From the NCBI GenBank assembly GCA_947172415.1, contig OX359189.1:6772501-6836500 (forward strand): a stretch of DNA of 64,000 nt, read 5' to 3'. The translations under genes and the position numbers were made by a program. Positions 50,938-60,889 of this stretch are shown here, piece by piece. The notes beneath the pieces are model-generated. The model ran no database searches, was not told the DNA's origin, and worked only from the letters and a program-made list of their open reading frames with translations. The DNA comes from Chondrosia reniformis. Its lineage: Eukaryota; Porifera; Demospongiae; Chondrillida; Chondrillidae. The first letter of the stretch is position 1. Each line of letters starts with the position of its first letter.

Positions 50938-53163
50938 GTTAGTGCGCCCAATCTTTGTGATGGAGAATCAGCTACTTTTACGTGTACCACATCTGGAAGT
51001 AACACTCTATACCACTGGTTCATATTTGGTTTGAGTGGTGAAGGAGGTATAATAGATTCTCCTGCCAGAAGTCTAATATCACGGTCATCAGGACGTTTCT
51101 CCACTACTGATGAAGCGGGTGTTATTCCTGAGTCAAACCTCATGATCTCTGGTTTTACAACTGCTGACAATGGAACCGTGATTTACTGTAACGATGCTGG
51201 TAATCCAACAGTGTTTAGTAGTACCAACATCACGATCGGAGTTGGTGAGTTGTATAGCAATAGTAAATCGCATCTTTTTAGAACAAGGAGTGGAGTACAG
51301 TGCCAAAGATTGATTATTTTTATGAAAGAGCTGGTAGAAAGTATTACATTTCTTTCTTTTTTATAATCCTACTTTTTGAATTCTCTCATAATGCTCTGTA
51401 TGTTACATCGTATTATTGTTTGATTTTACAGGTACATTCAACCTGATGAAGACATCTTCTTCATCTGGTGTAAACAACATACCATTATCTTGGGACTGTG
51501 TTGGATCAGGTTGTCGTCCTACACAGTACATGATCAAGTGGTCTGAAAGTGGAGTGAACGAGAACCAAACTGCTACCAGTGACACATCATACACTATAAG
51601 AGGACTTGATGGATGTACTAACTATTCAGTAACAGTTGAGGCACTAGTTTGTGGTGGACATAGTCTCACTGAGGTTGTACAGACATTGGAAGGAGGTATA
51701 TACATGGATATGTTTGTGGTGTGTACATTTTGAAGTAAATTTACAACTCAGGCCCGTAGGAAGCATTAAATATTTGGTGTGGCCATTTTGTGGATATCAT
51801 TATTATACGTAGAACTACAAGTACTTTATTGCACAACAAACACATGACAGAAAGGTATCAAGGTGATCGCGAACGTGAGCTACCAGTGTCAAGCTATTTC
51901 TGCTACTGTAGTCACCACTGAGAACTGCATATTTGCTTGCGATGTAGTGTATATATAGCAGTAATGAACATTTGCAATAATGCTCAAGAAATGCTTGCAT
52001 TTACAAGCTCTTTGTATAATAAAAATACCTGAGGCAGGCCAAAAAGTAGGGCAGCCTTCCTACGGCCATGCATTGAAAAGGATTAGAATTAGAAAGGTAA
52101 CCGATTTTTTTAGTGTTTCATGAAATTCCCATTCCACATTTTAATAGTATGTAAGATTTAAAATGTAGTTTACAAGATCTGATGATATTAAAAGTGATAG
52201 GTGTAAATATTATAATTAATAGTAGGCATGTAATTATAAAACTGTTTTCAAAGTGAGGGTGGATCAAATGTTTGTATTGATTTGGCTAGCTGCCAATGTC
52301 AAAATACAATGTTGAAAAGTGAGGCAATTGAAGTATGATAAGTTGACCTATACTATATATATACATGTAAGGGACATCAGCAATTGTAGAAATATTCTAG
52401 CATGACAAAATGTGCATGTTCTAGTAGTTCTAGGGTTGTGACTTGAGTATAGAGATCGTGAGGAAAAAATAGATTTTTAATCATAATATTTGTTTGACAA
52501 ACAGCTGTTCATCTAACTCATATACACTATTTTATTTCTTGTAAATCTTTAGAATATCTTGAAGCCTTCGCAGCAGTGGCCGTAGGAGATAGAATTGATG
52601 TTAGCTACATATCTGTTTGTCCAAATCTTCGAAAAATCTACTGTTGCTTTAATATTTCTGAGGTACAGTCACTTTCAGTTAGCACACTTCTAGTGGCGTT
52701 TGTTGGCAGAGAAGCAAAAGGAAGTTTTCCATATGTACGAGAAGGTGTATACACAGTATCTGTGACTCTATTGTATAGCAATGGATCAGTTATCTCAGGA
52801 AGTACAGTCCAGAGACAAGTGGAAGTGGTGTCAGGTATGCCTATTGTTTACATGTGCAGTTACTGTACTTTGAACACTGTTTGTTTATTTATAGAATCTG
52901 ATTTAGTATTAACTACAGGAGCTGCTATTGGTATATCAGTTGCCGTATGTGTGTTTATAATGATACTGCTAGTAATCGCCTCTTTCTTCCTGGGATGTCT
53001 CTTTGGAAGGAAAAGGGCCTCTTCTGATAATCATCAGGAGTCAGGAGAAAGTAAGAGTGCTTCAACTGTCACTAACAAACAAGGTAGTGCTTGCTATGAG
53101 GCAATGGAAGTGGAGCAGAAAGTCAGTTTGGAAACAAATCCTGCTTATGGAGTGCTAAAGTGA
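50938..53163 (+). CDS. Pair 2 plus member: Ig/FN3 receptor, NPAYGVLK tail, 5' end missing
   Basis: Exons: 50938-51244 (Ig: ATFTC, LYHWFIFGL, DNGTVIYC), 51432-51695 (FN3), 52553-52834 (third, FN3-like domain), 52895-53163 (TM and tail). Phase 1 joins. It is highly similar to 61007-63926, introns included. The 5' end of the Ig exon (first strand) and any signal peptide exon are replaced by mobile sequence ending at 50936; no phase 1 acceptor fits. Either the gene is decapitated or it uses a new upstream exon. Tail: CYEAMEVEQKV and C-terminal NPAYGVLK, two Yxx(hydrophobic) sites 13 residues apart plus an NPxY motif. Downstream frames show no break. Confidence 0.75.
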
Positions 53164-53396
53164 CTTAACATCCGCTAATATATGAAACATGTACAGAGTA
53201 ACAATGTGGAGATGAACTGTGTATGAACTGTGATGTAACTATAGGCAGTTGAATGCTTTTAGTCAATTTGTGTGATTGTGTGACTTTTTTTAAAAAGTGT
53301 TTTTGTGTTATTTGTAGTATTTTGTTTAAAGGCTGAATTATTCTTATAGGAAATTTGATATCAACCAATTATTGTCCATACTCCAAATAAGGTAAT

Positions 53397-53534
53397 ATTG
53401 CAATGATCGGGGAACCACACTAGCTAAAGATTCCAAACGTTTCGACCCAATCCAGGGCCTCTGTCAGTGGAAATTAACGTTTACAAAACTGAGATCTCAA
53501 TTGTTAGCTAGTGTGGTTCCCCCATTGTTGCAAT
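53397..53534. mobile_element. MITE with inverted ends
   Basis: 138 bp element with inverted ends: attgcaatgatcggggaacc at the left and the complement of ggttcccccattgttgcaat at the right, extending through cacactagcta. Contains acgtttcgaccca, also found in the element at 63102-63268. Non-coding. Confidence 0.65.
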
Positions 53535-53805
53535 ATGCAAGAACCTAGCTATGAAGTACTTCAAATAAGGATATAGCTCAATGGCCCATTCAGAGTCACT
53601 CTAAGTTGTTATATAGGTATATATATCAACTACCCTGTCACTATACAACTATATATGTGCATGGCAGCTGCAGGAGTGTTCAAATTAAGTCCAATCAATT
53701 CTGCCTATTTATAATGAATAGGATAAAAGCATTACAAACACAACTTATATTTATCGTCAGCATATTCCGGCTTATCCTTTTTGGTATTGTCTACAACCGC
53801 ATACG
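53535..53805. other. Convergent 3' region with ancestral tail remnant
   Basis: Between the tails of pair 2 plus and pair 3 minus. On the minus strand 53732-53805 is the out-of-frame continuation of the pair 3 tail (with VTYAVV) that a 1 bp deletion has removed from the reading frame. The rest, 53535-53731, shows nothing recognisable. Confidence 0.5.
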
Positions 53806-56800
53806 TCACCATTTCCGCTTCCTTCTTACTCTGAGGGTAGGAGGTTTTGGTTCAGGGTGGTCAAATGGTTCAGGGTGGTCAAGGTCGGCATATTCCACTC
53901 CATGCTTCTCATTCTTAGCACCACGGTCTACGTATACTTTAGTGTGTGTAGCACCTTCTTGATCTCTGAAGAGGGAAAATATGTAATAGATATATGCCAC
54001 GAAACAATGAATGTGGTAAATACTGTCCCTATATATACTGCATATTGTTTTCTCTTGTACCTTTCCTGGGATCCTATATAGAGAGACCAAATGGGGTTAA
54101 TTAAAAGATTGGACACAAACAACACAAAAGTATTATTTGAGTACCTTTTATTCCTACATTACTCTTCTTCTTCTTCTTCTTCTGATAGTAGTAGCACCCA
54201 ATAACTATAAACAGAACTACTACTAGAGCTACACCCACACCAATACCAGCTATTTCTGCATCAGATAAGCCTCCTGCAATGATAGTACAGCAAGTATGGT
54301 AACTGATATATTGATAAAGTAGAGCCACTAGTACTGGCATACCTGTAGTAGTTGTAGCCTTTTTATACATAATTTTACACTGTCCACGTCCAACAGGTGT
54401 TACAGCACAAACCTCAGCAGTGTAGCTACTTCCCACTGGTATATTAGTGCGGTAGACTTCATTTACACTAAGTCTTTTAAAAGCTACAGTGTCGGTAAAA
54501 GTCTCTCCATCACTTGCTACCGTAACCGTAATAGTTAGATTAATGGGTGTAGTACTGCAAATATCATTTCTTGTTAACTGTGTATAATAGAATTGTAAAG
54601 AAACTATGCAATAGTTAGAATCAACAACAACAAAATAGTTAAATATGTAAATCATTATTCCAAAGAGATACGCAAACTCACCGATGTAACAACAAATTCT
54701 AGGTTACCTTCACTTGGCAGGATCTCTGCTACAATCTTCCCCGTGACTATACAAAATGTTAGATCAAACATAACCATTGAGCGTGTAGAATGGATACATA
54801 GAAAGCTTTCAAAACATAAAATGGTCTACATGTTTCTACCTTAACATTAATGCATTGCAACATATCAACAAGTATTTTGAGTTTAAAAATTCGTGGGGTT
54901 GCTTCTTCTTAGCATCGGGATTTATATATTTTAGAGTAGATAGCAGCTTGATATCAAAAAGTAAACAACATATAAGCATGTATACCATGATGAGGAAAGA
55001 AACAAGTATTTCGAGTTTAAAAACTCACGGGGCTACCGCCCCCACATTCGCACTACTTGGCCACATCGTTGGACTTTAATGTATACATTCATAATCTTAA
55101 CAGCTTAAGCGTCCTGAACATTATAAATAACGATGGAAAAGCTTCGTTAACTAAAGCTGAACGCTGCCATTTACAAAAACAATGTATTGACGTATAAATT
55201 AAGTGTTACAATAGTACAATCTACAATTGGTGCCTTTTAGCTTTGTGCTGGCCATGAAGATGGCTGCGAAGCAGCAGTGCATGCCCTTTGCCTCATATTA
55301 GAGGGTGAAGAATCTGAATCCGTCCTCCTAGTGGATGGCACCAACGCCTTCAATAGGAGAAATGCACTTGTTAACATTAGACATACCTGTCTCCCACTTT
55401 ATACCATCTGCACCAACATTTATAGGGATAGCCGTCAGCTTTTTATTGAGCAGGAAGTCCCTCTTGTCACATGAAGGCACTACACAAGGAAATCCTCTCG
55501 CTATGGCAATCTACGTCTCTAATACATAGCCTGAAGTACCAAGATGTGAAGCAGATATGGTTTGCTGACGACTCCTCAGCAAGCGGCAAGCTCGAAAACC
55601 TCAATCAGTGGTGGCTCAGGCTACAGGAAGCTGGTCCTAGGCTTGGATACTATCCCAATCCATGTAAAACATGGATCATTGTCAAGGAAGAACATCATGA
55701 GAAAGCCAACAAAATATTTTTTAATAGCGGTATACGGATCTCCACTGGTGGACGTGAACATCTAGGATCTTCCATAGGCAAGCAGTCGTTCATTGACGAT
55801 GTCGTGAGATCCAAGGTTCAAAACTGGACTGAGGAACTAAAGCAACTATCTAAGTTTGCAGACAGCCAACCCCACTCTGCATATACACATGGATTCGTTC
55901 CTACCTGCAATTGCAATTACAGGGAAAGCAGCTTTGTCAGACCTCGAAAGATTCCTTGTAGCCTTACCCATGAAGCTGGGAGGTTTGGAAATTGAAATGC
56001 CCATGAAAGTGGCCTCACATAACTATTACATGTCCAAAAAGATTACCTCCCACCTAGTAAGCCATATCTTGTCTCAGAGCACCATACAGGTGATCTCAAG
56101 GATGCCCATCTCAAAACAAAATTTGAATGTGTCCATCTTAAGAAACAAAATCAGCACGACAAAGTTGAGGCCATTTCCCAGCAGTTATCTACCTCCGCCC
56201 GCTGTAGTCTAGACCTCTCACAAGATAGAGGTGCATCCATCTGGCTTACTGACCTGTCAATCAGGGCCCATGGTTTTGTCCTACACAAGAGTGCCTTTAG
56301 AGATGCACTGCGCTTAAGATACAGATGGGAACCTTGACATCTGGCCCCAAGTGGCACCTGTGGCAGTGCCTTTAACGTAGAACATGCACTGAGTTGTCCT
56401 ACAGGGGGCTTCCCAACCATCTGCCATAATGAGCTGAGAGACATCACTGCCACGACCGAGGTCTGCCATAGTGTATCTATGGAGACAAACCTCCAACCTC
56501 TGTCTGGAGAAAGTCTGTCTATGAGAAGCGCCATTGCAAGTGAGGACGCATGTGTAGATGTACAAGCTCTTGGTTTCTGGGGTGATCAGAAGCAAAGGGC
56601 ATACTTCGATGTGAAGGTCTTTAACCCATATGGCAAAAACTACCGCAATACCTCACTCAGTCAATGCTACTGCAGGTGTTAGCTATAGAAAAAGAGATAC
56701 TACGAAGAGCACATCTGCAAAGCATCAAACATTCACCCCACTAATCTTCTCCACATACTGTGGTATAAGCAAGCAGACAATAACAATGTACAAGCATCTT

Positions 56801-59800
56801 GCCTCTCTCCTGAGTGAAAAGAGATCTCAATCCTACGCCATGACAATGAACTGGATAAGGTGCATGCTGATTAGATTTGCCCTCGTCCTCCCAACTATCA
56901 TGTGTCTTAGAGGTGCACGTTCCTCCAGCCACCAATTTACCAACAGGAGTGGAGCCGATTCACCCATAGACCTTGCAAATAGCGAGGGAGACTATAGTGA
57001 ATATTTTTTGTAGTAAAACTGATTTAACTCTGTATAATGGTTGTGTATGAACCCGTATTTTATATAAATCTATATATATGTAGGTCCATAACATGAAGCC
57101 ATACAACAGAATCGGCAAATGAAAACAATATAAGGGGCTGCCCCTAAAAACAGATGATCAAAGTTAACTACTGGAAGTGCACACAGTACAAAAACAAGGA
57201 GTTCGAGTTTAAAAAACTCGTGGGGCGCCAGGCGCCCCTAAGTAAACTCGAACTACTTGGCTGGTTCTTATAGATATCCGGTTAACCGATTTCCGATTGA
57301 CTCTTGTTGGCGGTCAATTTTTCAAGGCCATATCTCGTAGAAAACGTTTTTGCGCAAGCTTTACGTTACATAGTATTAGTAAGGGTAGTTTTTAAGTCCA
57401 TTTCGTTCGTTCAATGTTCTACGCTAAGGAAGAGAAAGCTAATTTTAAGCTAGAAAACGAAAGCTAGCCGCACGTCCGCCATTTTTTGACAGATATATAT
57501 ACAGTACAAATATATATATATATATACAAGACTAAGAACAGGAAGCCATACGTCAACATAATTTCTGAAAACAATATAGGGGCGCCTGCGGCGCCCCAAT
57601 AATGCTTTCAAATCAAATAAAATACATGTTTCTTCCTAAATGCAGTGAGCTAGTAATAAATAGATTACTGGTAAATATTTGAACCTAGATGTTATGATTA
57701 ATTTAATGATAAATTAACAATTATTCCATTACAGAGAAGATTATACAGTTCCCTCAAGAAATCCTGAATCAGTTTATATGAATTTAGAATGTTTTTGAAT
57801 CCCAATTTAATTGTGCATGATAATGAGATGTGCTAGGTATACACTAATGAACCCCCCTACAAACATATCCATTTATGTACCTCCTTCAACTGTCTGTATA
57901 ACTTCAGTGAGACTGTGTCCACCACAAACATGTGTCTCAACTGTTATAACTCGGTATTGTCTCAATTCCCGAGTAGCCTTTCAAGGGGCTTTTGAGTATT
58001 TTTGACACCTTTTAATAGCAATATAAAATTATTAACGCCTTTGATGTCCTGAGCACTCGCTTTACCCCTTGTTATATTCTCAATATGATTATCACTCACG
58101 AGCTTGAGGCACTCGAGTGCAAGCGTTACTTTGGTCTGTACCGTAATTATATATGTACACAATCCCCCATACAAACATATGTATGTATATGTCTGACACT
58201 CAAGAGAGAAACAAAACTGTGACTTTAAACACTCTGAAGCTGAAAGATGATCTCTCAACAGCATACAAAATTAGTACATTTAAATCTTATATACCATATT
58301 AGCATATGGAATGTTAATTTCAAGAGAAAATGAAACAAAATCTAAGAAACTATCAATCTGTTACCTTTCAAAATGTAACCAGCAGTCAACCGTATATAGG
58401 TGTAAATATACTTCAAAATGTACACACCACAATACACATATCCATGTGTGTATATACGTACCTCCTTCCACTGTCTGTATAACCTCAGTGAGACTATGTC
58501 CACCACAAACTTGTGTCTCAACTGTTACTGAATAGTTAGTACATCCATCAAGTCCTCTTATAGTGTATGATGTGTCATTGGTAGTAGTTTGGTTCTCGTT
58601 CACTCCACTTTCAGACCACTTGATCATGTACTGTATAGGACGACAACCTGATCCATCACAGACCCAAGATAATGATATGCTATTCACACCAGATGAAAAA
58701 GATATATTCATCAGGTTGAATGGACCTGCATATGAAGAAGTAATATACAATGCTTTGTGATGATGCGTATACAGCAGGGTTCCTTTTATAAAATATAACA
58801 AGGGAGCCCAGGTACAAAATATAATATATAATACAGTAAAATTGAGGGGATAACCAGATTCAATACATTTGCTTGTTATTGCAATTTGTCAGAGAGAGGG
58901 GGAGTCAAAATATTTGTAAATGTCATCCCTCACCCCTACTTGTCCTCTTAAATGAAAGAAAGAAATGCAAGGAAATACATAGGATTAGTACTAGCTTTCT
59001 CTGAGTTGATTTCTATTTTGTATGGTATTATACACTTAAATAACAATTACAATCATCTACGTATATGTTATTAATTTGGCTTCTTGTTCTATAGAGATTA
59101 TTACTATCATTACAACTTACCAACTCCAATCGTGATGTTGGTACTACTAAACACAGTTGGATTAAGGGCATCAATACAGTAAATCACTGCTCCATTGTCA
59201 GCAGTTGTAAAATTAGAGATCATGAGGTTTGATTTAGGAATATCACCCTCTACATCAGTTGTGGAGAAACGTCCTGATGGTCGATCACTCAGAACTCTAG
59301 CAGTCCTCTCCCCAATATCTCCTTCACCATTCAAACCAAAGATGTACCAGTTGAATATAGTGCTACCTCCTGGTTTAGTACACGTAAAAGTAGCTGATTC
59401 TCCATCGCAGAGATCACCACTGCCTGTAGTACTTGTTAAAGTTAGACCTGTTTAATGTATAATAATGAAGAAACAACAAAAGAGCAAGTTAGTCAGTATG
59501 ATCGGTCCAAAGCGAAAACAAGTTAAGTAAATTACATTCTTATAGAACTACTTGGCTGAGACGATCCTTCTCATATAAAGGAGCTAGTGATTGGAATAAT
59601 CTCCCTATCTCATTGAAGAGGATATCCTCATTTGTGAATTTTAAAAGAAAGCTTAAGGAGTACATTTTTAATTTATAGTAATTATACTTGTAATTTTAAC
59701 TATTTTATATTAGTGCTCTTTTATTTGTTATTATATATGTATCAGAGAGTACGGTAGTACTCTCTTAATTAAGTAGGAATGGCCGGAAAAAAATGGCCGC

Positions 59801-60357
59801 CCTATCCAATGTATTAGCAATCAACACCTCATAAATCGCCAACGAAGCGATTTTCGGTTACATTCGGTTATTTGCAGCGATTAATGCACGCTTTCCTAAA
59901 TGTCAAAACATGTTTCGACGCTCTACACGCTCTATAACGTTCAAAAATCGGCTAACTAGGAATAGACCCATTTCCAAAATTCATTTTTTCTTCTTCTTTC
60001 ATAGACTAGCGCACCATTCCTACTTAAGATTAGTGCGCCCAAACACAGAAGTGTATGGTTAAGTTACTTATATTTCAGTATATATGCAACTTCTGTATGA
60101 TTAGCCTTATCATATAATCAGTGTCTTGTTTCGATACTTTTTGCAGATGTATTAGTGAACACTGCCATTCCTACTTCTAACATCATTTTTGTAAATGTTT
60201 GTTATTTACTTTATACAGGTAGACCAGCCAAATGAGCTGATGGGGCTTCCTATTCAAATGATAAATAATGAATGAATAAATACTTTAAAACAAATATTGT
60301 TAGCTCACTTTGACCAGTTACGTTGTTAAACAAGAGAATGATTCCAAAAACTAACAT
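53806..60357 (-). CDS. Pair 3 minus member: Ig/FN3 receptor with shortened ITIM tail
   Basis: Eight exons in phase (413 residues): 60309-60357 (signal MLVFGIILLFNNVTGQ), 59121-59447 (Ig), 58462-58725 (FN3), 54682-54746 and 54343-54577 (membrane-proximal domain), 54145-54273 (TM, VALVVVLFIVIGCYYY then poly-Lys), 54061-54073 (13 bp micro-exon), 53806-53965 (tail). Phases 1,1,1,0,1,1,2. The tail keeps VEYADL (ITIM form). A 1 bp deletion in the proline stretch, compared with 47855-48080, causes an early stop and removes VTYAVV. The intron 54747-58461 is 3.7 kb and holds a retroelement, a tail-exon relic and an FN3 fragment, so the two halves may once have been separate genes. I am fairly sure of each exon, less of their being one transcript. 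Confidence 0.65.
54898..55003 (-). pseudogene. Relic of an ITIM-receptor tail exon
   Basis: Minus-strand match to the 5' part of the tail exon and preceding intron at 48030-48130 (shared gcatcgggat, tattttagagt, aaaaagtaaacaacat, tataccatgatgagg). Degenerate, without splice signals in place. Indicates a further receptor once lay here. Confidence 0.55.
55240..56965 (+). pseudogene. Degenerate reverse transcriptase retroelement
   Basis: Fragments of one RT-type protein in several frames: 55240-55474 (CAGHEDGCEAAVHALCL, then LLVDGTNAFNRR), 55471-55995 (WFADDSSASGKL catalytic-box region, WWLRLQEAGPRLGYYPN), 55856-56212 (GKAALSDLERFLVALPMKLG), 56161-56340 (ASIWLTDLSIRAHGF), 56341-56682 (HALSCPTGGFPTICHNE zinc-knuckle-like, then FWGDQKQRAYFDVKVFNPYG), 56630-56965 (FTPLIFSTYCGI...). 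Frameshifts and stops break it, so it is dead. The VDxxNAFN and FADD boxes are as in retroelement RTs common in cnidarian and sponge genomes; I recognise the family but cannot name its clade. It sits in the large intron of the pair 3 minus gene, in the opposite direction. Confidence 0.75.
57201..57253. repeat. Nested hairpin repeat
   Basis: Outer stem 57201-57210 (gttcgagttt) with 57244-57253; inner GC stem 57222-57229 (ggggcgcc) with 57231-57238. A related but diverged stretch (ttcgagtttaaaaactcacg) lies near 55015 and a shorter one near 54886, same orientation, on the other side of the retroelement. Confidence 0.6.
57254..57880. other. Mobile-element-rich intron sequence
   Basis: CG-richer than its surroundings in the first half. 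A second GC hairpin (ggggcgcc/ggcgcccc) lies at 57579-57597. 57530-57600 repeats the arrangement of 57100-57150 (gaaaacaatataggggc and similar). No gene seen. Confidence 0.4.
57881..57947 (-). pseudogene. Orphan 3' fragment of an FN3 exon
   Basis: Last 22 codons of the receptor FN3 exon (VETHVCGGHSLTEVIQTVEG) with an intact phase 1 donor site, but no exon start. It directly abuts the truncated MITE at 57950. It duplicates part of 58462-58725. Confidence 0.75.
57950..58141 (-). mobile_element. Truncated copy of the 27 bp-TIR MITE
   Basis: Inverted, partial copy of 62114-62388. It keeps the end gtacagaccaaagtaacgct and the internal region and lacks the other terminus. It is fused to the FN3 fragment at 57881-57947. 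Confidence 0.7.
59547..59678 (+). pseudogene. 3' end of a non-LTR retrotransposon
   Basis: Open to a stop at 59676-59678, encoding the typical RT C-terminus RRSFSYKGASDWNNLP followed by FKRKLKEYIFNL. Only the terminal part is present, as expected for a 5'-truncated LINE insertion. Lies in intron 1 of the pair 3 minus gene, opposite strand. Confidence 0.65.
59771..60025. mobile_element. MITE with AAGTAGGAATGG ends
   Basis: 255 bp between aagtaggaatgg and ccattcctactt, a 12 bp perfect inverted terminal repeat. TTAA at each end would fit piggyBac-like target choice. Close copy of 50209-50470. Contains acgaagcgattttcggtta. Non-coding. Confidence 0.65.
60020..60222 (-). mobile_element. Small repeat R1, copy d (inverted)
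   Basis: Reverse complement of 50747-50936. Next to the MITE at 59771-60025 and sharing its ccattcctacttaa end, so the two families may be related or nested. Confidence 0.6.
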
Positions 60358-60889
60358 TGAGTGATCACGAATTACCATTTTTGGATAATGGAACTAGGCA
60401 AGATAATAGGGCTTCCTCTTGACGGCCATTTTGCGTTTTTCCGAAAGCACTTGCGTAATCCCTATATTTGCCATATGTAATACTTTTCTTCATAAAACAG
60501 TTATACTGTATTTATTAGTCTATACTATTATAATATAATATTTTCGAGCATTCTGATTGGCCCTCCAGAATCCTGGTATGCTGAGTCAGCAAGACCAAGA
60601 AATGCGGCGAAATGTGCCAGACCCACTTTACGCAGGCGTAACGGTCTATTACATTTAGAGCCACAAATGTGGCTTTCAGTCGATAAAGGGATAAAGCAAA
60701 TATTACGCAATAATGTATCCTCTGACAGTGTGGGTGTGGCTAGGGTTATAGGTTAGGTCAGGGCTAGGTTAGGTTTATACTATATTATTGCATAATAATT
60801 TCGATACCCCATTTGTTCAGCCTTCATTTCTTGCGTCTGTAAAAGGTAAACAAGGTGATTGTGCAAATTCTAAGTTGATTTCATCATAA
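60358..60889. promoter_or_regulatory. Putative bidirectional promoter of pair 3
   Basis: 532 bp between two divergent start codons, each at the head of a signal peptide exon. Holds an inverted CCAAT box (attgg at 60553-60557) and a CG-rich core around 60600-60660, unlike the AT-rich surroundings. No repeat recognised. Confidence 0.5.
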
